Assembly: GCF_001444405.1 (NCBI RefSeq)
Contig: NZ_CP013188.1
Span: 682,001-746,000 of the forward strand
Length of the DNA stretch: 64,000 bases
Source: Pseudoalteromonas phenolica
GTDB lineage: Bacteria; Pseudomonadota; Gammaproteobacteria; Enterobacterales; Alteromonadaceae
Direction: 5' to 3'
Within the stretch, counting starts at the first letter, position 1. Each line of letters starts with the position of its first letter. A program made the position numbers and the translations under genes. Under the pieces are notes generated by a model. The model worked only from the letters and a program-made list of their open reading frames with translations, made no database searches and was not told the DNA's origin. Below are positions 50,901-60,274 of this stretch, piece after piece.

Positions 50901-51233
50901 CTAGGCGTGATTGAGTAAACTCGGAGGTGGTACTAAAGGCGGATAACTCTTGCTTTGATAAGTTGGGTTGTAACTGCTTATTTGTTCGCTATAAGCCAGC
51001 ACACTTTGCACTTTAACGCTATTGCCGCTGTGGCAAGTGTGGTGGTTATGAATATCAGCGTGAAAGACCTGAGAGCCGTCATCGGCTTGATCGAAATGAG
51101 GTGCTTTAACTAACTCATGTACATGGACAGGTTCATCATGACTATTATCGGCATGAAATGGCGCGCGGTCACAGTTTAATAAACTGTGCAGCAGGACCAA
51201 TACAAAAATGTATGCGATGCGCGATTTCAACAT
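50901..51233 (-). CDS. His-rich secreted protein leading the czc operon
   Basis: A 110-residue protein from ATG 51233 with a hydrophobic N-terminal signal (ending near LNCDR) and many His residues (HADNSHDEPVHVHELVKAPH and DIHNHHTCHSG). Similar small His-rich proteins (CzcI- or CopL-like) are often found ahead of metal-efflux operons and probably bind metal in the periplasm. It is the first gene after the MerR-type promoter at 51308. No family is certain. Confidence 0.72.
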   Translation of the reverse strand: MLKSRIAYIFVLVLLHSLLNCDRAPFHADNSHDEPVHVHELVKAPHFDQADDGSQVFHADIHNHHTCHSGNSVKVQSVLAYSEQISSYNPTYQSKSYPPLVPPPSLLNHA

Positions 51234-51307
51234 GACTAATCTATAAACCAATAATTTAAATGAGTTTAACTATTTCACACGAATAAAAAGTGCGTTAGTG
51301 TAAGGCC

Positions 51308-51338
51308 ACTATAAAGCTTCCAGTAACAGGAAGGTCAA
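51308..51338 (-). promoter_or_regulatory. MerR-type promoter with 19-bp spacer
   Basis: On the minus strand, -35 TTGACC and -10 TATAGT are separated by 19 bases that hold a dyad, CTTCC TGTTACT GGAAG. The long spacer and the dyad between the hexamers are the hallmark of promoters twisted open by MerR-family activators. It points to the His-rich gene and czcCBA and ends one base before the merR start codon. Confidence 0.88.
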
Positions 51339-51339
51339 C

Positions 51340-51735
51340 ATGAAAATTGCCGAACTTTCAAAATTAACTCAGGTGACCAGTAAAACCATTCGCTATTACG
51401 AAGAGATTGGATTATTACCAGAGCCCGCACGTGCCGCCAATGGGTATCGGGTTTATCAGCAAGAGGATGTTGAGCGTTTATCGTTTATTCGCCGTTGTAG
51501 AGATTTACAAATTCCCCTTGAAGAGATTAAAAAAGTGCTTGGATGCGATCATGGCAATGCCTGCGAAGGGCATAATAATCATGTAGATGACTTAATAGCA
51601 GCGCAATTAGAGCGAGTTAAAAAAGCCAAAATTGAACTCGAAGCCTTAGAGCAAACCTTAACGGGCTTGCTCGAAGGCTGCGATGACACAAATTCGAGTC
51701 AGTGCAATATCTTACAGAACTTGCGAGCTCACTAA
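51340..51735 (+). CDS. MerR-family metal-responsive regulator (ZntR/CadR-like)
   Basis: A 131-residue protein with a MerR HTH at the N-terminus (MKIAELSKLTQVTSKTIRYYEEIGLLPEP). Metal site: C75 in HGNACEGHNNH corresponds to the Cys of ZntR/CadR/PbrR that separates them from CueR, and the C-terminal CDDTNSSQC loop is CX7C. The combination fits a sensor of Zn, Cd or Pb. It activates the divergent promoter at 51308. Its ATG begins just beyond that operator, so it also likely limits its own expression. Confidence 0.9.
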   Translation: MKIAELSKLTQVTSKTIRYYEEIGLLPEPARAANGYRVYQQEDVERLSFIRRCRDLQIPLEEIKKVLGCDHGNACEGHNNHVDDLIAAQLERVKKAKIELEALEQTLTGLLEGCDDTNSSQCNILQNLRAH

Positions 51736-51737
51736 GT

Positions 51738-53765
51738 ATGCACCAAGCACATTTTCATGGTTTCACCATAAACTGGCAATCAGGCGAACTAAGCAAGCAA
51801 GGCACTGTAACGCAACTCGAACCTAGGCTGGTGGCGGTGCTTAAAGTGTTATTTGATGCCAAAGGCGAGCTAGTCAGCTATGAGCAATTACAACAACAAG
51901 TTTGGCAAGATGTGATTGTTGCGCCGAATGCGTTACAGCGTGTTATCGCACAACTGAGAAAGTCTCTTGGCGATACAGCCAAACAGCAGGCTGTTATTAG
52001 GACGCATCCAAAACGTGGTTATAGTTTGGTTTTTGTGACTGATAGTCTTGAAGGTGAACAGCTTGAAATTGAGGCATTTGAAGGCAAGGCGCTTGAAAAG
52101 CAAAACATTACAGCCTCACACCAAGCCAAACAGAGTCTCTTGAATCAACCCATTGCTTTATTAGGGGTTGTTTCATTATTTATCGTCATATTTACGTCAG
52201 TTCATTGGTTTTCTAAACCGACCACAATAGTTGGAGCTGCGCAGGCAAATTTAATCAGTTTAGATACACAAACTGAGCAATTAGCTCAATTAATTCCGCT
52301 GTCTAAAACTGAATTTATCTTTATCGATAAACAAGCTGGCAACCAGTTAGTGCTTCACAATACACAAAACAACCTGCGGGAAGAGCTGTTAGATAAAGTG
52401 AATGTTTATGGCCGAATGGTTTTAACTGAAGATAAACAGCAACTGCGTTTTGGCCAAATTATTGAACAAAAAGGCGTTAAATGTGCTGAGTTGGTGGGTT
52501 TAAATATCAAGACAAAAGCGCTTACTCGTGTATTGCCTTGCCAAAATGACTTCAATCACACACCGCTTTTCATAAGTGATGAAACACTTTTGTTTATTAA
52601 AACCGACAAACAATGGCAGTCAGAGCTGATTTCATTGGATCTTAAAACACAGCAGCAAACTAGTTTGCTTGCAGGTCAGATTGATAATGCTTTTTTATCG
52701 CCTGATAAAACTCAGCTTGCTATAAATTTTAATAATCAATTAAAGATGTTTGACTTAAAAGAGAACAAGCTTGAAGCCATTAGCTTAGGTATCAATTTCG
52801 ACCAAACGTTCAGCTCGAGCAGCTTGGCTATGACATTTACAGACAATGGCAACCTTTGGGTAGCTCTAGATAAATCACTTGTAGAATATAGTCCTCAGGG
52901 AAAAGTCATTAGCAACACTAACCTAGCCAGCAGTATGCAAGTGTCGGAGTTAACGTTTATTGACCAGCAGTTGTTTGCTTTACTCGGTCGAGACAACCAT
53001 CAGGCTCGCTTAAGCTCTGTAACACAGCTAAATGATGTAGTTGATATTGCAGCGTCGAAATTTACTGATGTGCAGGGTAAATTTCGACCGGATTCAGATG
53101 AATTCAGTTTACTCAGCAATCGAAGTGGTTCAACTCAGATTTGGCTGCAACAAGGTAAGCAGCTTTTGCAACTGACACAAGCAGGGGCTGTTACAGATCA
53201 CATTTGGTTAGATAAAAATCGAGTAGCTTATCTCATTGAAAATCATGTTTGGCTTTTAAACCTTGCTGAAGAAAACTCTAAACCAAAAAAGCTTCCGCTG
53301 AATGTACCAGTAAAACAATTGCTGCAAGCAACATCCAATGCCTTATACGCACAATTTGAAACAGAATTAAACACCTCTCTAATTGCTATAGATTTAAAAA
53401 CGAATAGCCTTAGCACTCTATTTGAAGGGCCTTTTCATTGGGCACAGGTGTTAGCCGACAACACCTTAATATTGAATGACAGCAGCCAACTTAAAAAAAT
53501 AGTTTCTGGTCAGGGGCTCGAAATTACAGCTCTGCCTGCATTAACACTTCAAGGCCGCTATTACGTGAAAGGCAATGAGGTTTTTTTGCAAGATAAACAG
53601 CAAAATGTTTGGCGCTATAAACCTGCATTAGAGCAAGCCGAAATTATAGGGCGTTTTGATGAAAATAATTTGTTTATGAGTGACTTCTCAAAACAGTCAT
53701 TAAAGATGCTGGGTGATAACTTTGTGAAAACCAAAAACGAATTGGTCATGGTTGAATTCAAGTAA
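51738..53765 (+). CDS. CadC-like membrane transcriptional regulator
   Basis: A 675-residue protein from ATG 51738, two bases after the merR stop; the longer frame to 51702 overlaps merR. N-terminal winged-helix Trans_reg_C domain (about 1-105; LEPRLVAVLKVLFDAKGELVSYEQLQQQVW and GYSLVF), then a TM helix (about 138-160, IALLGVVSLFIVIF). A C-terminal ~500-residue periplasmic domain rich in short beta strands follows, propeller-like (GKFRPDSDEFSLLSNRSGSTQIWL). It is a ToxR/CadC-type one-component sensor. The adjacency to merR suggests metal or envelope stress, but the signal is unknown. Confidence 0.86.
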   Translation: MHQAHFHGFTINWQSGELSKQGTVTQLEPRLVAVLKVLFDAKGELVSYEQLQQQVWQDVIVAPNALQRVIAQLRKSLGDTAKQQAVIRTHPKRGYSLVFVTDSLEGEQLEIEAFEGKALEKQNITASHQAKQSLLNQPIALLGVVSLFIVIFTSVHWFSKPTTIVGAAQANLISLDTQTEQLAQLIPLSKTEFIFIDKQAGNQLVLHNTQNNLREELLDKVNVYGRMVLTEDKQQLRFGQIIEQKGVKCAELVGLNIKTKALTRVLPCQNDFNHTPLFISDETLLFIKTDKQWQSELISLDLKTQQQTSLLAGQIDNAFLSPDKTQLAINFNNQLKMFDLKENKLEAISLGINFDQTFSSSSLAMTFTDNGNLWVALDKSLVEYSPQGKVISNTNLASSMQVSELTFIDQQLFALLGRDNHQARLSSVTQLNDVVDIAASKFTDVQGKFRPDSDEFSLLSNRSGSTQIWLQQGKQLLQLTQAGAVTDHIWLDKNRVAYLIENHVWLLNLAEENSKPKKLPLNVPVKQLLQATSNALYAQFETELNTSLIAIDLKTNSLSTLFEGPFHWAQVLADNTLILNDSSQLKKIVSGQGLEITALPALTLQGRYYVKGNEVFLQDKQQNVWRYKPALEQAEIIGRFDENNLFMSDFSKQSLKMLGDNFVKTKNELVMVEFK

Positions 53766-53787
53766 GTTAAAAATAGATGGGTCGCAG

Positions 53788-54204
53788 ATGTCAGAAGAAA
53801 TTGAACAAAGTATAGGCTGTATTGCTCTAGTAGTTGAAAACTACGATGATGCCATTGAGTTTTATACAAATAAGCTTAGATTTACCTTAGTTGAAGATAC
53901 AGATTTGGGAGGCGGAAAACGCTGGGTTCAAGTGTCGCCGCCAAACTCGAATGGCACGAATCTATTATTAGCGCAGGCGAGTTCTGATGAGCAGAAAAAC
54001 GCAGTCGGAAATCAGACCGGTGGCCGGGTGTTTTTGTTTCTTCACTCTAATGACTTTTGGCGCGATTATGAGTTTATGAGAAGTAAAGGCGTGGTGTTTC
54101 ATGAAGCGCCACGAGAAGAGGAGTATGGCACAGTAGTGGTATTTCAAGACCTTTACGGAAACAAATGGGATTTACTACAACTTAATAAAAATAAAGGAAA
54201 ATAA
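53788..54204 (+). CDS. VOC-superfamily protein
   Basis: A 138-residue protein from ATG 53788 (the longer frame from 53752 overlaps the regulator gene). It contains GCIALVVENYDDAIEFYTNKLRF and ends EEYGTVVVFQDLYGNKWDLLQ, the two metal-binding halves of a glyoxalase-like fold. The substrate is unknown. It begins a run of small genes of related kind: GFA at 54206 and another VOC at 54601. Confidence 0.85.
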   Translation: MSEEIEQSIGCIALVVENYDDAIEFYTNKLRFTLVEDTDLGGGKRWVQVSPPNSNGTNLLLAQASSDEQKNAVGNQTGGRVFLFLHSNDFWRDYEFMRSKGVVFHEAPREEEYGTVVVFQDLYGNKWDLLQLNKNKGK

Positions 54205-54205
54205 G

Positions 54206-54565
54206 ATGCTAAATGCAAGTTGTCATTGTGGGAATATTCAATTAACTATACCGAAACCTGAGTCACTTACCAGTTGTAATTGCTCTATCTGCCATCGCTT
54301 AGCGGCCCTGTGGGGAAACTACCCTCCGCAAGACGTTTTGCTCAATATCGGCCAAGGTGGTACAGAAATTTACAGTCATGGTGATGAATACATACACTTT
54401 CATCGCTGTAGAAAATGTGGGTGCACTACCCATTACACCTTGACTGAAAAAGCAGGTCGAGAAAAAACCGCTGTGAATTTTCGTATGGTGGACCCCGCAG
54501 CTGCGCAAGATATTAAGGTCAGGCGTTTTGACGGTGCGGACACTTGGACGTTTATAGATGAGTAA
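54206..54565 (+). CDS. GFA/CENP-V-family zinc protein
   Basis: A 119-residue protein with CHCGNIQLTI, SCNCSICHRLAALWG and FHRCRKCGCTTHYTL, the three Cys groups of the GFA fold. It starts one base after the VOC stop, so the two are co-translated. Glutathione-adduct chemistry has been suggested for the family, but the substrate is unknown. Confidence 0.88.
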   Translation: MLNASCHCGNIQLTIPKPESLTSCNCSICHRLAALWGNYPPQDVLLNIGQGGTEIYSHGDEYIHFHRCRKCGCTTHYTLTEKAGREKTAVNFRMVDPAAAQDIKVRRFDGADTWTFIDE

Positions 54566-54600
54566 GTTTTGATAATGTCCTATTTTGCGAGGAGAAGAGG

Positions 54601-54987
54601 TTGAATTTAAAAGGCATTCATCATGCGGCAATTATTTGCTCTGATTATGAAAGGTCTAAAGCTTTTTACATACAAGTTTTAGGATTAAAAGTCGTTGCAG
54701 AAAATTACCGAGCAGAGCGAGACTCTTTCAAGCTAGACTTGGCTTTGCCTGATGGCAGCCAAATTGAATTGTTTTCTTTTCTGAATGCGCCAAAAAGAGT
54801 GAGTCGCCCAGAAGCACAGGGTTTAAGGCACTTGGCCTTTTGTGTTGATTGTATCGACACAGAAGTAATGGCATTAGAAAACCATGGGGTTGATGTCGAG
54901 GCTATTCGTGTGGATGAATACACTGGAAAGCGCTTTACTTTTTTCCAAGACCCAGATGGTTTACCTTTAGAGTTGTATGAAGTTTAG
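54601..54987 (+). CDS. VOC-superfamily protein, glyoxalase I-like
   Basis: A 128-residue protein starting with TTG 54601 (GAGGAGAAGAGG upstream). GIHHAAIICSDYERSKAFYIQVLGLKVV opens the fold, GLRHLAFCVDCIDTEV begins the second half, and TFFQDPDGLPLELYEV ends it. The His, Glu and second His and Glu positions are kept (HH, ELF, RH, LELYE). It belongs to the SMU1112c/YaeR-like group of glyoxalase relatives. Confidence 0.86.
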   Translation: MNLKGIHHAAIICSDYERSKAFYIQVLGLKVVAENYRAERDSFKLDLALPDGSQIELFSFLNAPKRVSRPEAQGLRHLAFCVDCIDTEVMALENHGVDVEAIRVDEYTGKRFTFFQDPDGLPLELYEV

Positions 54988-54997
54988 AGGAGCCAAG

Positions 54998-55294
54998 ATG
55001 TCTGATGCGATTTGCCCAAAGTGCCACGAAAAAATCGAGCCTTTTGCAATGTCTCTTGCTTTATTTCCGTTCTACTTTAAGTGCAATCATTGTAGTGTAA
55101 GGCTCAAGCTTAAATCTTTGAAGCTTTTTGCGTCAGTACTGATTACATATTTGTTGGTTGTGGTGTTGATGATTTGGCTTTTACCTACCTTTAGAGGCTA
55201 CGCAGTCTTAACGAGTGTGTTTGTCTGGCTTGTGCTTTACAACTTCATTGCGCATAAAATGCTGAGCAAAAATAACCTTTTGATTATTGAGTGA
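54998..55294 (+). CDS. Zinc-ribbon two-TM membrane protein
   Basis: A 98-residue protein from ATG 54998 (GAGGAG upstream). It has a zinc ribbon at the N-terminus (CPKCHEK ... CNHCSVRL) followed by two TM helices. The layout suggests a small membrane protein with a cytoplasmic metal knuckle. The function is unknown. It lies close after the VOC gene. Confidence 0.72.
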   Translation: MSDAICPKCHEKIEPFAMSLALFPFYFKCNHCSVRLKLKSLKLFASVLITYLLVVVLMIWLLPTFRGYAVLTSVFVWLVLYNFIAHKMLSKNNLLIIE

Positions 55295-55337
55295 GTTATT
55301 CTCAGTACTTTTCTATACCCATAACAATAAAAAAATG

Positions 55338-55808
55338 ATGATCCAACAATTAAACAATTCAGTTTCTAAAGTTAGCCAGCAAATTTATCAGGTTTTTCAA
55401 AGCTCTTACAAAATCGAAGCTGATCTAGTTGGTGTTGAAAGCTTTCCGCCTTTGTCCCGCACAGTTGAAAACATACAAGCGTCAACGACTCAGTTTTATG
55501 GCTTTATTGTCGAAGGTGAACTAGCAGGTGTGATTGAAATATCGTTAAATGAGGAATCAGCAGATAACATTGCAAAAACAACATTAGAAATTGACAGCTT
55601 AACGGTATCACCTCTGTATTTTAAACAAGGTATAGCTAGCCGATTAATTGAGTTTGTTCTTCAAAATAAGCCATTTGAATATGCCATTGTAGAGACTGCT
55701 GCACTCAACCAACCAGCAGTTAGGCTTTACGAGAAACATGGTTTTAGAGTTTTCAAGCAATTCACACCGCCTCATGGCATTAAAAAAGTGGCGTTACAGC
55801 GAGGTTAG
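55338..55808 (+). CDS. GNAT-family N-acetyltransferase
   Basis: A 156-residue protein. A start at ATG 55335 or 55338 gives MIQQLNNSVSKVSQQI; the longer frame to 55287 overlaps the upstream gene. The GNAT loop is FKQGIASRLIEFVLQN, preceded by the strand LEIDSLTVSPLY, and AALNQPAVRLYEKHGFRVF is motif B. The substrate is unknown. Confidence 0.86.
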   Translation: MIQQLNNSVSKVSQQIYQVFQSSYKIEADLVGVESFPPLSRTVENIQASTTQFYGFIVEGELAGVIEISLNEESADNIAKTTLEIDSLTVSPLYFKQGIASRLIEFVLQNKPFEYAIVETAALNQPAVRLYEKHGFRVFKQFTPPHGIKKVALQRG

Positions 55809-56047
55809 TGCACTTTAAAATTTACAACAATCATTTATGTGCAAAGAACAATCAAGCTTAATCAGTCGTCAGTTTAAATAACTACATTCTTAGTAATATA
55901 AAAATTGCCTAATTTCTTATCACCTTGGAATTTTTACCATAATTGCCTAAATTTATTAAAGAATCGTTAACTGTTTTAGAGTAAATACTTGGAATTTACT
56001 TTGTTTTATAACATAGTGGTCGGTCCTCAACCGTGGGAACCATTTTT

Positions 56048-58072
56048 ATGCTTAGCAATTTAACAATAAAACAAAAAATAACAGCAGGCTTTGGGGCAAT
56101 CGGAATTTTGCTTTTACTGGCATGCTCATTGGGATATATGGCGCTATCTCAAATAAGTGATGCAAATAGGAAAGTGACTGACATAACATTACCTGGGCAA
56201 AGGGCTGTTGATGAATTACAGCTTCAGCAATTGAGACTCAGTAAGCTTGTTGCTCAAGCCTATAATCTAGAGTCGGAAAATGAGGTCGAGCAAGCTAAAC
56301 GAAACTTTGAATCTGCCGCTAAGACACAGCAGAGTTTAACTGCCCAATTAAAAAGTAAGCTGTCGTATAACCAAGCTTTAATTAGTTCAGTGTCTCAGGT
56401 TGAGCGAGCGATAAGCTCAATGGAGCAAGCGGGCTTTCAAATGTTGACATTAAAATCGAACTCATTACTCGCACAAAATAAAATTGACACCTTGTTGCAA
56501 ACTCTATTAGACAGTAAAGAGAAGGCAAGTGTGGCAATGCTAGATATCGAGTTGATAGAGGGAGCAAAAGGACGTCAACTCGAAGAAATGATGGGAACGG
56601 GTGTTCGCATTGATGACATGCTTTTCACACTTGAGAGTAATGCGAAACAAATTCCAACTTTAAATCTGACTAATATTGCTGCTCACAAAGAAGATATGTC
56701 TTTTATTTTAGATAATATCAACGACAACTTTACGTTTTTAAAACGTCAATCGCAAGGTGTGAACGCTGGTGAAGTATTTAGTACCTTTGAGGCTGCACAA
56801 GAAAAATTAGAAAGCTTGCTTCGTTCACCAGGTAGCCTCTATGCAGAGCTTAATAATCAGCGTCAATCTCAAGTTGATGCGACATTAACTTATCGTCAAT
56901 CTGAAGAACACTCCATAAATGTAATTAATGCATTGAATGCGATTCAAGATACGACTAAAACGTCTTTTGAGTCGTCACAAAAGCTAACTCAAGAGTTGAT
57001 TTCTCAAGCCCAAACCAGTGCAATTATACTCGTCATTATCTTCGTGGGCTTAGCCGGTTTTATTGCATATTCGACCAGTAAAGCCATGCTTTCTCCGCTT
57101 AAAGCGGTAAATAAAATGCTTAATTATCTTGCGCAAGGTGATTTTTCTCGCGATATGCAGAAGAGAAATGACGATGAATTTGGCACTTTAATTGACAACA
57201 TAAACCAAGTGAAAAATAGTCTAAGAGACTTATTAGATGACATAAACACGAAAGTACATGAACTAGACTCTGTTTCAGAAAAATCTCTATCAGAAAGTCG
57301 TCTAGTCGCTGATAACGCTGCTGCGCAAATGGTAAGAATGGATGACGCTGCAAATTTAGCCCAAAGCGTTTCGGGCTCTGCGTCTCAGGTCTCACAAAAT
57401 GCAAAACAAAGCCTTGAAAGTTTGTTGCAAGCGAATGAGTGTAAAACAGAAGCATCTACGTTGGTTGTGGACAATCAATCTCATATAGAGTCTTTGGACA
57501 CTAAAATGGCTGAAGCAGTAGAAATGATGAGTCGTTTAACGTCACATAGTAACAACATAGGTTCTATTTTAGACACAATCGTGTCTATTGCAGAGCAAAC
57601 TAACCTGTTAGCACTAAACGCAGCCATAGAAGCGGCAAGGGCGGGTGAGCAAGGTAGAGGTTTTGCGGTTGTTGCTGATGAAGTAAGAACATTGGCATCT
57701 CGTACGCAAGATTCAACAGAAGAAATCAATAAGATGATATCGGTACTACAACAAGACACTAAGCAGGCAGCAAGTGCAATCCATAGTGGTCAAACCGATG
57801 CATCTGTATGCGTTGAGCAAAGCCAAGCATTAGTCGTTGTGATGCAGCAAATTGAAAATGCACTCAATGAAGTAACCCACTTGAGTGAACAAGTAACACA
57901 ATCAGCCGAGCAGCAAGAAGGGGATTGTCTGCGAATTGGTAATGTGATGGTAAAAGCAAAAGATACGGCTAGTGAAAATGCCAGTTCAATGAAACATATG
58001 GCCAAGGGCAGTGAAGCACTGAGTGCCTTTGCGCACCGGCTTGCTGAATCAGTAGAACGCTTCAAGCTTTAA
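56048..58072 (+). CDS. Methyl-accepting chemotaxis protein
   Basis: A 674-residue chemoreceptor from ATG 56048 (MLSNLTIKQKI). TM1 is about residues 12-34 and TM2 about 325-347 (TSAIILVIIFVGLAGFIAY). The ~290-residue periplasmic sensor between them is all helical (four-helix-bundle type). HAMP follows, then the cytoplasmic signalling domain with the hairpin tip IVSIAEQTNLLALNAAIEAARAGEQGRGFAVVADEVRTLA. The signal sensed is unknown. It feeds CheA/CheW. GTGGGAACC is a possible ribosome binding site. A terminator follows. Confidence 0.93.
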   Translation: MLSNLTIKQKITAGFGAIGILLLLACSLGYMALSQISDANRKVTDITLPGQRAVDELQLQQLRLSKLVAQAYNLESENEVEQAKRNFESAAKTQQSLTAQLKSKLSYNQALISSVSQVERAISSMEQAGFQMLTLKSNSLLAQNKIDTLLQTLLDSKEKASVAMLDIELIEGAKGRQLEEMMGTGVRIDDMLFTLESNAKQIPTLNLTNIAAHKEDMSFILDNINDNFTFLKRQSQGVNAGEVFSTFEAAQEKLESLLRSPGSLYAELNNQRQSQVDATLTYRQSEEHSINVINALNAIQDTTKTSFESSQKLTQELISQAQTSAIILVIIFVGLAGFIAYSTSKAMLSPLKAVNKMLNYLAQGDFSRDMQKRNDDEFGTLIDNINQVKNSLRDLLDDINTKVHELDSVSEKSLSESRLVADNAAAQMVRMDDAANLAQSVSGSASQVSQNAKQSLESLLQANECKTEASTLVVDNQSHIESLDTKMAEAVEMMSRLTSHSNNIGSILDTIVSIAEQTNLLALNAAIEAARAGEQGRGFAVVADEVRTLASRTQDSTEEINKMISVLQQDTKQAASAIHSGQTDASVCVEQSQALVVVMQQIENALNEVTHLSEQVTQSAEQQEGDCLRIGNVMVKAKDTASENASSMKHMAKGSEALSAFAHRLAESVERFKL

Positions 58073-58093
58073 TCAGATAAATGCCTTTTTTAG

Positions 58094-58111
58094 AGCCGCT
58101 AAATAGCGGCT
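58094..58111 (+). terminator. Terminator after the chemoreceptor gene
   Basis: AGCCGCTA pairs with TAGCGGCT around two bases, followed by TATTTG. It lies 22 bases after the stop. Confidence 0.72.
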
Positions 58112-58199
58112 TATTTGCTTGTTTAATCTATGTTTTATTTGTATTCCTGCACTTCTCAAGTTAATTTGTCAGACGAAATATAATAATTAAGGTTTTGTT

Positions 58200-59069
58200 T
58201 TGTCGGTTACAAAGGCTACTTTGGTTAATTCGTTCACATTGGATGGTAAGGGCGGGAATCCTGCCGGTGTTGTACTAAACGCAGATGACTTGTCTAAGTC
58301 AGAAAAACTCAAAATAGCACAAGCGGTTGGTTACTCAGAAACTGCGTTTGTCTCAAAAGATGATGAGGTTGATTTTGAAGTGTCGTTTTTTACTGTCACT
58401 GATGAAGTTGACTTTTGCGGTCATGCGACGCTTGCTACTTTTTCGACTTTATTTAGCAAGAATCTAATTTCTGCAGGCAAGTATAAACAACGCACGAAAG
58501 CCGGCATTTTATCAGTTAATGTTGAAGAAGATGGTCGTGTAGTGATGGAGCAAGCTTGCCCGAGTTACTTGCAGACTTTCGAATATGACGATATTGCTGA
58601 ATTAATTGGTTTACCGTTTGATATATTATCTTCAACTCAGTTACCCATTGAAGTCATTTCCACAGGCTTAAATGATGTGATTGTGCCCGTGCCTTTAGGG
58701 TATTTAGACAAATTAGAAGTAGATAACGAGAAGCTTAGCGAGTTTTGTGACAAGTACGATTTAATTGGCATGCATGCTTTTGAGCTAAATGATTCTGACA
58801 GTGAATTCACTGCCAGTTGCAGAAATTTCGCGCCGCTTTTTGGTATTCCAGAAGAGTCAGCGACAGGCAGTTCAAGTGGCGCTTTGGCTTGTTATCTTGT
58901 TAAGCATGTTTTTGCAGGCGAAGAGACATTTGATTTTGTTTTTGAACAAGGTCGCGCTATGGGTTGTGCGTCCAGGTTGAGTGCGAGTGTAAAATTAGAA
59001 AACGGCCAAGTAAGCAAAATCGAGGTAGGTGGTGAAGCTAAAGAAATAGGCGCTCTAAAGGTAAGCTGA
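58200..59069 (+). CDS. PhzF-family isomerase-like protein
   Basis: A 289-residue protein starting at TTG 58200, with AAGG about 11 bases upstream. GYSETAFV has the catalytic Glu (E47). DFCGHATLAT and the last-third PEESATGSSSGALACYL are the family signatures. PhzF members isomerise diene acids in phenazine synthesis, but most, including this lone gene, have unknown substrates. Two similar halves face each other in the fold. Confidence 0.9.
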   Translation: MSVTKATLVNSFTLDGKGGNPAGVVLNADDLSKSEKLKIAQAVGYSETAFVSKDDEVDFEVSFFTVTDEVDFCGHATLATFSTLFSKNLISAGKYKQRTKAGILSVNVEEDGRVVMEQACPSYLQTFEYDDIAELIGLPFDILSSTQLPIEVISTGLNDVIVPVPLGYLDKLEVDNEKLSEFCDKYDLIGMHAFELNDSDSEFTASCRNFAPLFGIPEESATGSSSGALACYLVKHVFAGEETFDFVFEQGRAMGCASRLSASVKLENGQVSKIEVGGEAKEIGALKVS

Positions 59070-59117
59070 AAAATACAGTGGCATTGCAATAACGCCACAA
59101 TGTCGATCTAAAAGCTT

Positions 59118-60182
59118 TTATAGTAACGATTGAAAATGGGGGAGCATGCTTTGTGATATGCGCTCTCTGACTTTGCTAGTGTGATCACCTTCAAACACGA
59201 CAACCTTTACTTTGGATTTTTGAGCTTCGCTTAACGCTTTTAACTTGAGGCTACCATCAGTAATCCATTTATATTCATCTTGTTTGCCTACCTCGACTTT
59301 AACCGAGTGTAATTTTGATAACACCTTACTGTCACTATATTGGTTGATTAACTCTCCAAAACCAAAACGCCACTTATCTATTTGTGATTTAGCTTGGCTA
59401 AAGTGTGCACCAAACGGTTCACCATTGTGACTCGCAAATGCACCACCATATGCCATTACAAATGCAGCATTGCTGTTATCTTCGCCATTTTGCCAAAGTG
59501 CCATGCCCTGAAAGCTTTTAAATTCTTCTTTCATTAAGGTTTTTGGTGAAGTTGTTTTAGCGAGCGCTCTTCGAAAGTGCTCATAACGATCAATTGCTTT
59601 AGGATTTCCTAGATATGAAGTACTTAGGCCATTTTCATCAATTAAGCCTGGGCTTAGAGCATAAACATGACCAAATTGAGCCGGGTTGACTGCGGCAAAT
59701 CGTAATGCTCCTGTCCCACCCATAGAAAAGCCAGCTACTGCTGTGTGTTTGCTATCTGTTTTAGTACGGTACTTGTTGTTCACCCATTGCACAGCCTCTT
59801 TAGTAACAAAGTCCGCGAATCTGCCATGCGCTTTGGAGTTGACGTAAAAACTACCTCTAAGTGGCGTGTCACCATCAATCATAACGACTATGAATTTGAG
59901 AGGCTCTTTGGTTTGTTCATAATCAGCGAATATTTTCTCAAAGGAATTTGCAAAGTTAGCTCCCCAATTATAAGCACCTAAAAAATATAAAACTGGGTAT
60001 GCTTTATTATTTTTTTCGTAATCTTTTGGTAAATAGACGCTAATGGTACGAGTTGCATTGGTGCCAATAAAGTTGTCTGCAATGGCTGGTGAATATATTT
60101 GATGTTGCTGTAAATCCGCTTCTGCAGATAGCGAAACGCTCAAGAGTAATGTTAGACATATCGCTTTTAAGAGTATTTTCAT
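59118..60182 (-). CDS. Secreted alpha/beta-hydrolase esterase
   Basis: A 354-residue protein with a signal peptide (to about residue 22, SAEAD). It belongs to the esterase D/Fes-like (putative esterase) group: TRTISVYLPKDYEKNNKAYPVLYFLGAYNWG, the nucleophile elbow GFSMGGTGALRFA, and the C-terminal His in FEGDHTSKVRER. It probably cleaves acyl or aromatic esters outside the cell. It is divergent from the lysR gene at 60275, with a 92-bp gap. Confidence 0.88.
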   Translation of the reverse strand: MKILLKAICLTLLLSVSLSAEADLQQHQIYSPAIADNFIGTNATRTISVYLPKDYEKNNKAYPVLYFLGAYNWGANFANSFEKIFADYEQTKEPLKFIVVMIDGDTPLRGSFYVNSKAHGRFADFVTKEAVQWVNNKYRTKTDSKHTAVAGFSMGGTGALRFAAVNPAQFGHVYALSPGLIDENGLSTSYLGNPKAIDRYEHFRRALAKTTSPKTLMKEEFKSFQGMALWQNGEDNSNAAFVMAYGGAFASHNGEPFGAHFSQAKSQIDKWRFGFGELINQYSDSKVLSKLHSVKVEVGKQDEYKWITDGSLKLKALSEAQKSKVKVVVFEGDHTSKVRERISQSMLPHFQSLL

Positions 60183-60274
60183 AAAGATTCCTTTTATACG
60201 GCTTAAGAATTTCTTTATTAATACCGTGATAATTGATACAAAACAAATATAAAAATTAGCGTTATTTATATGAA

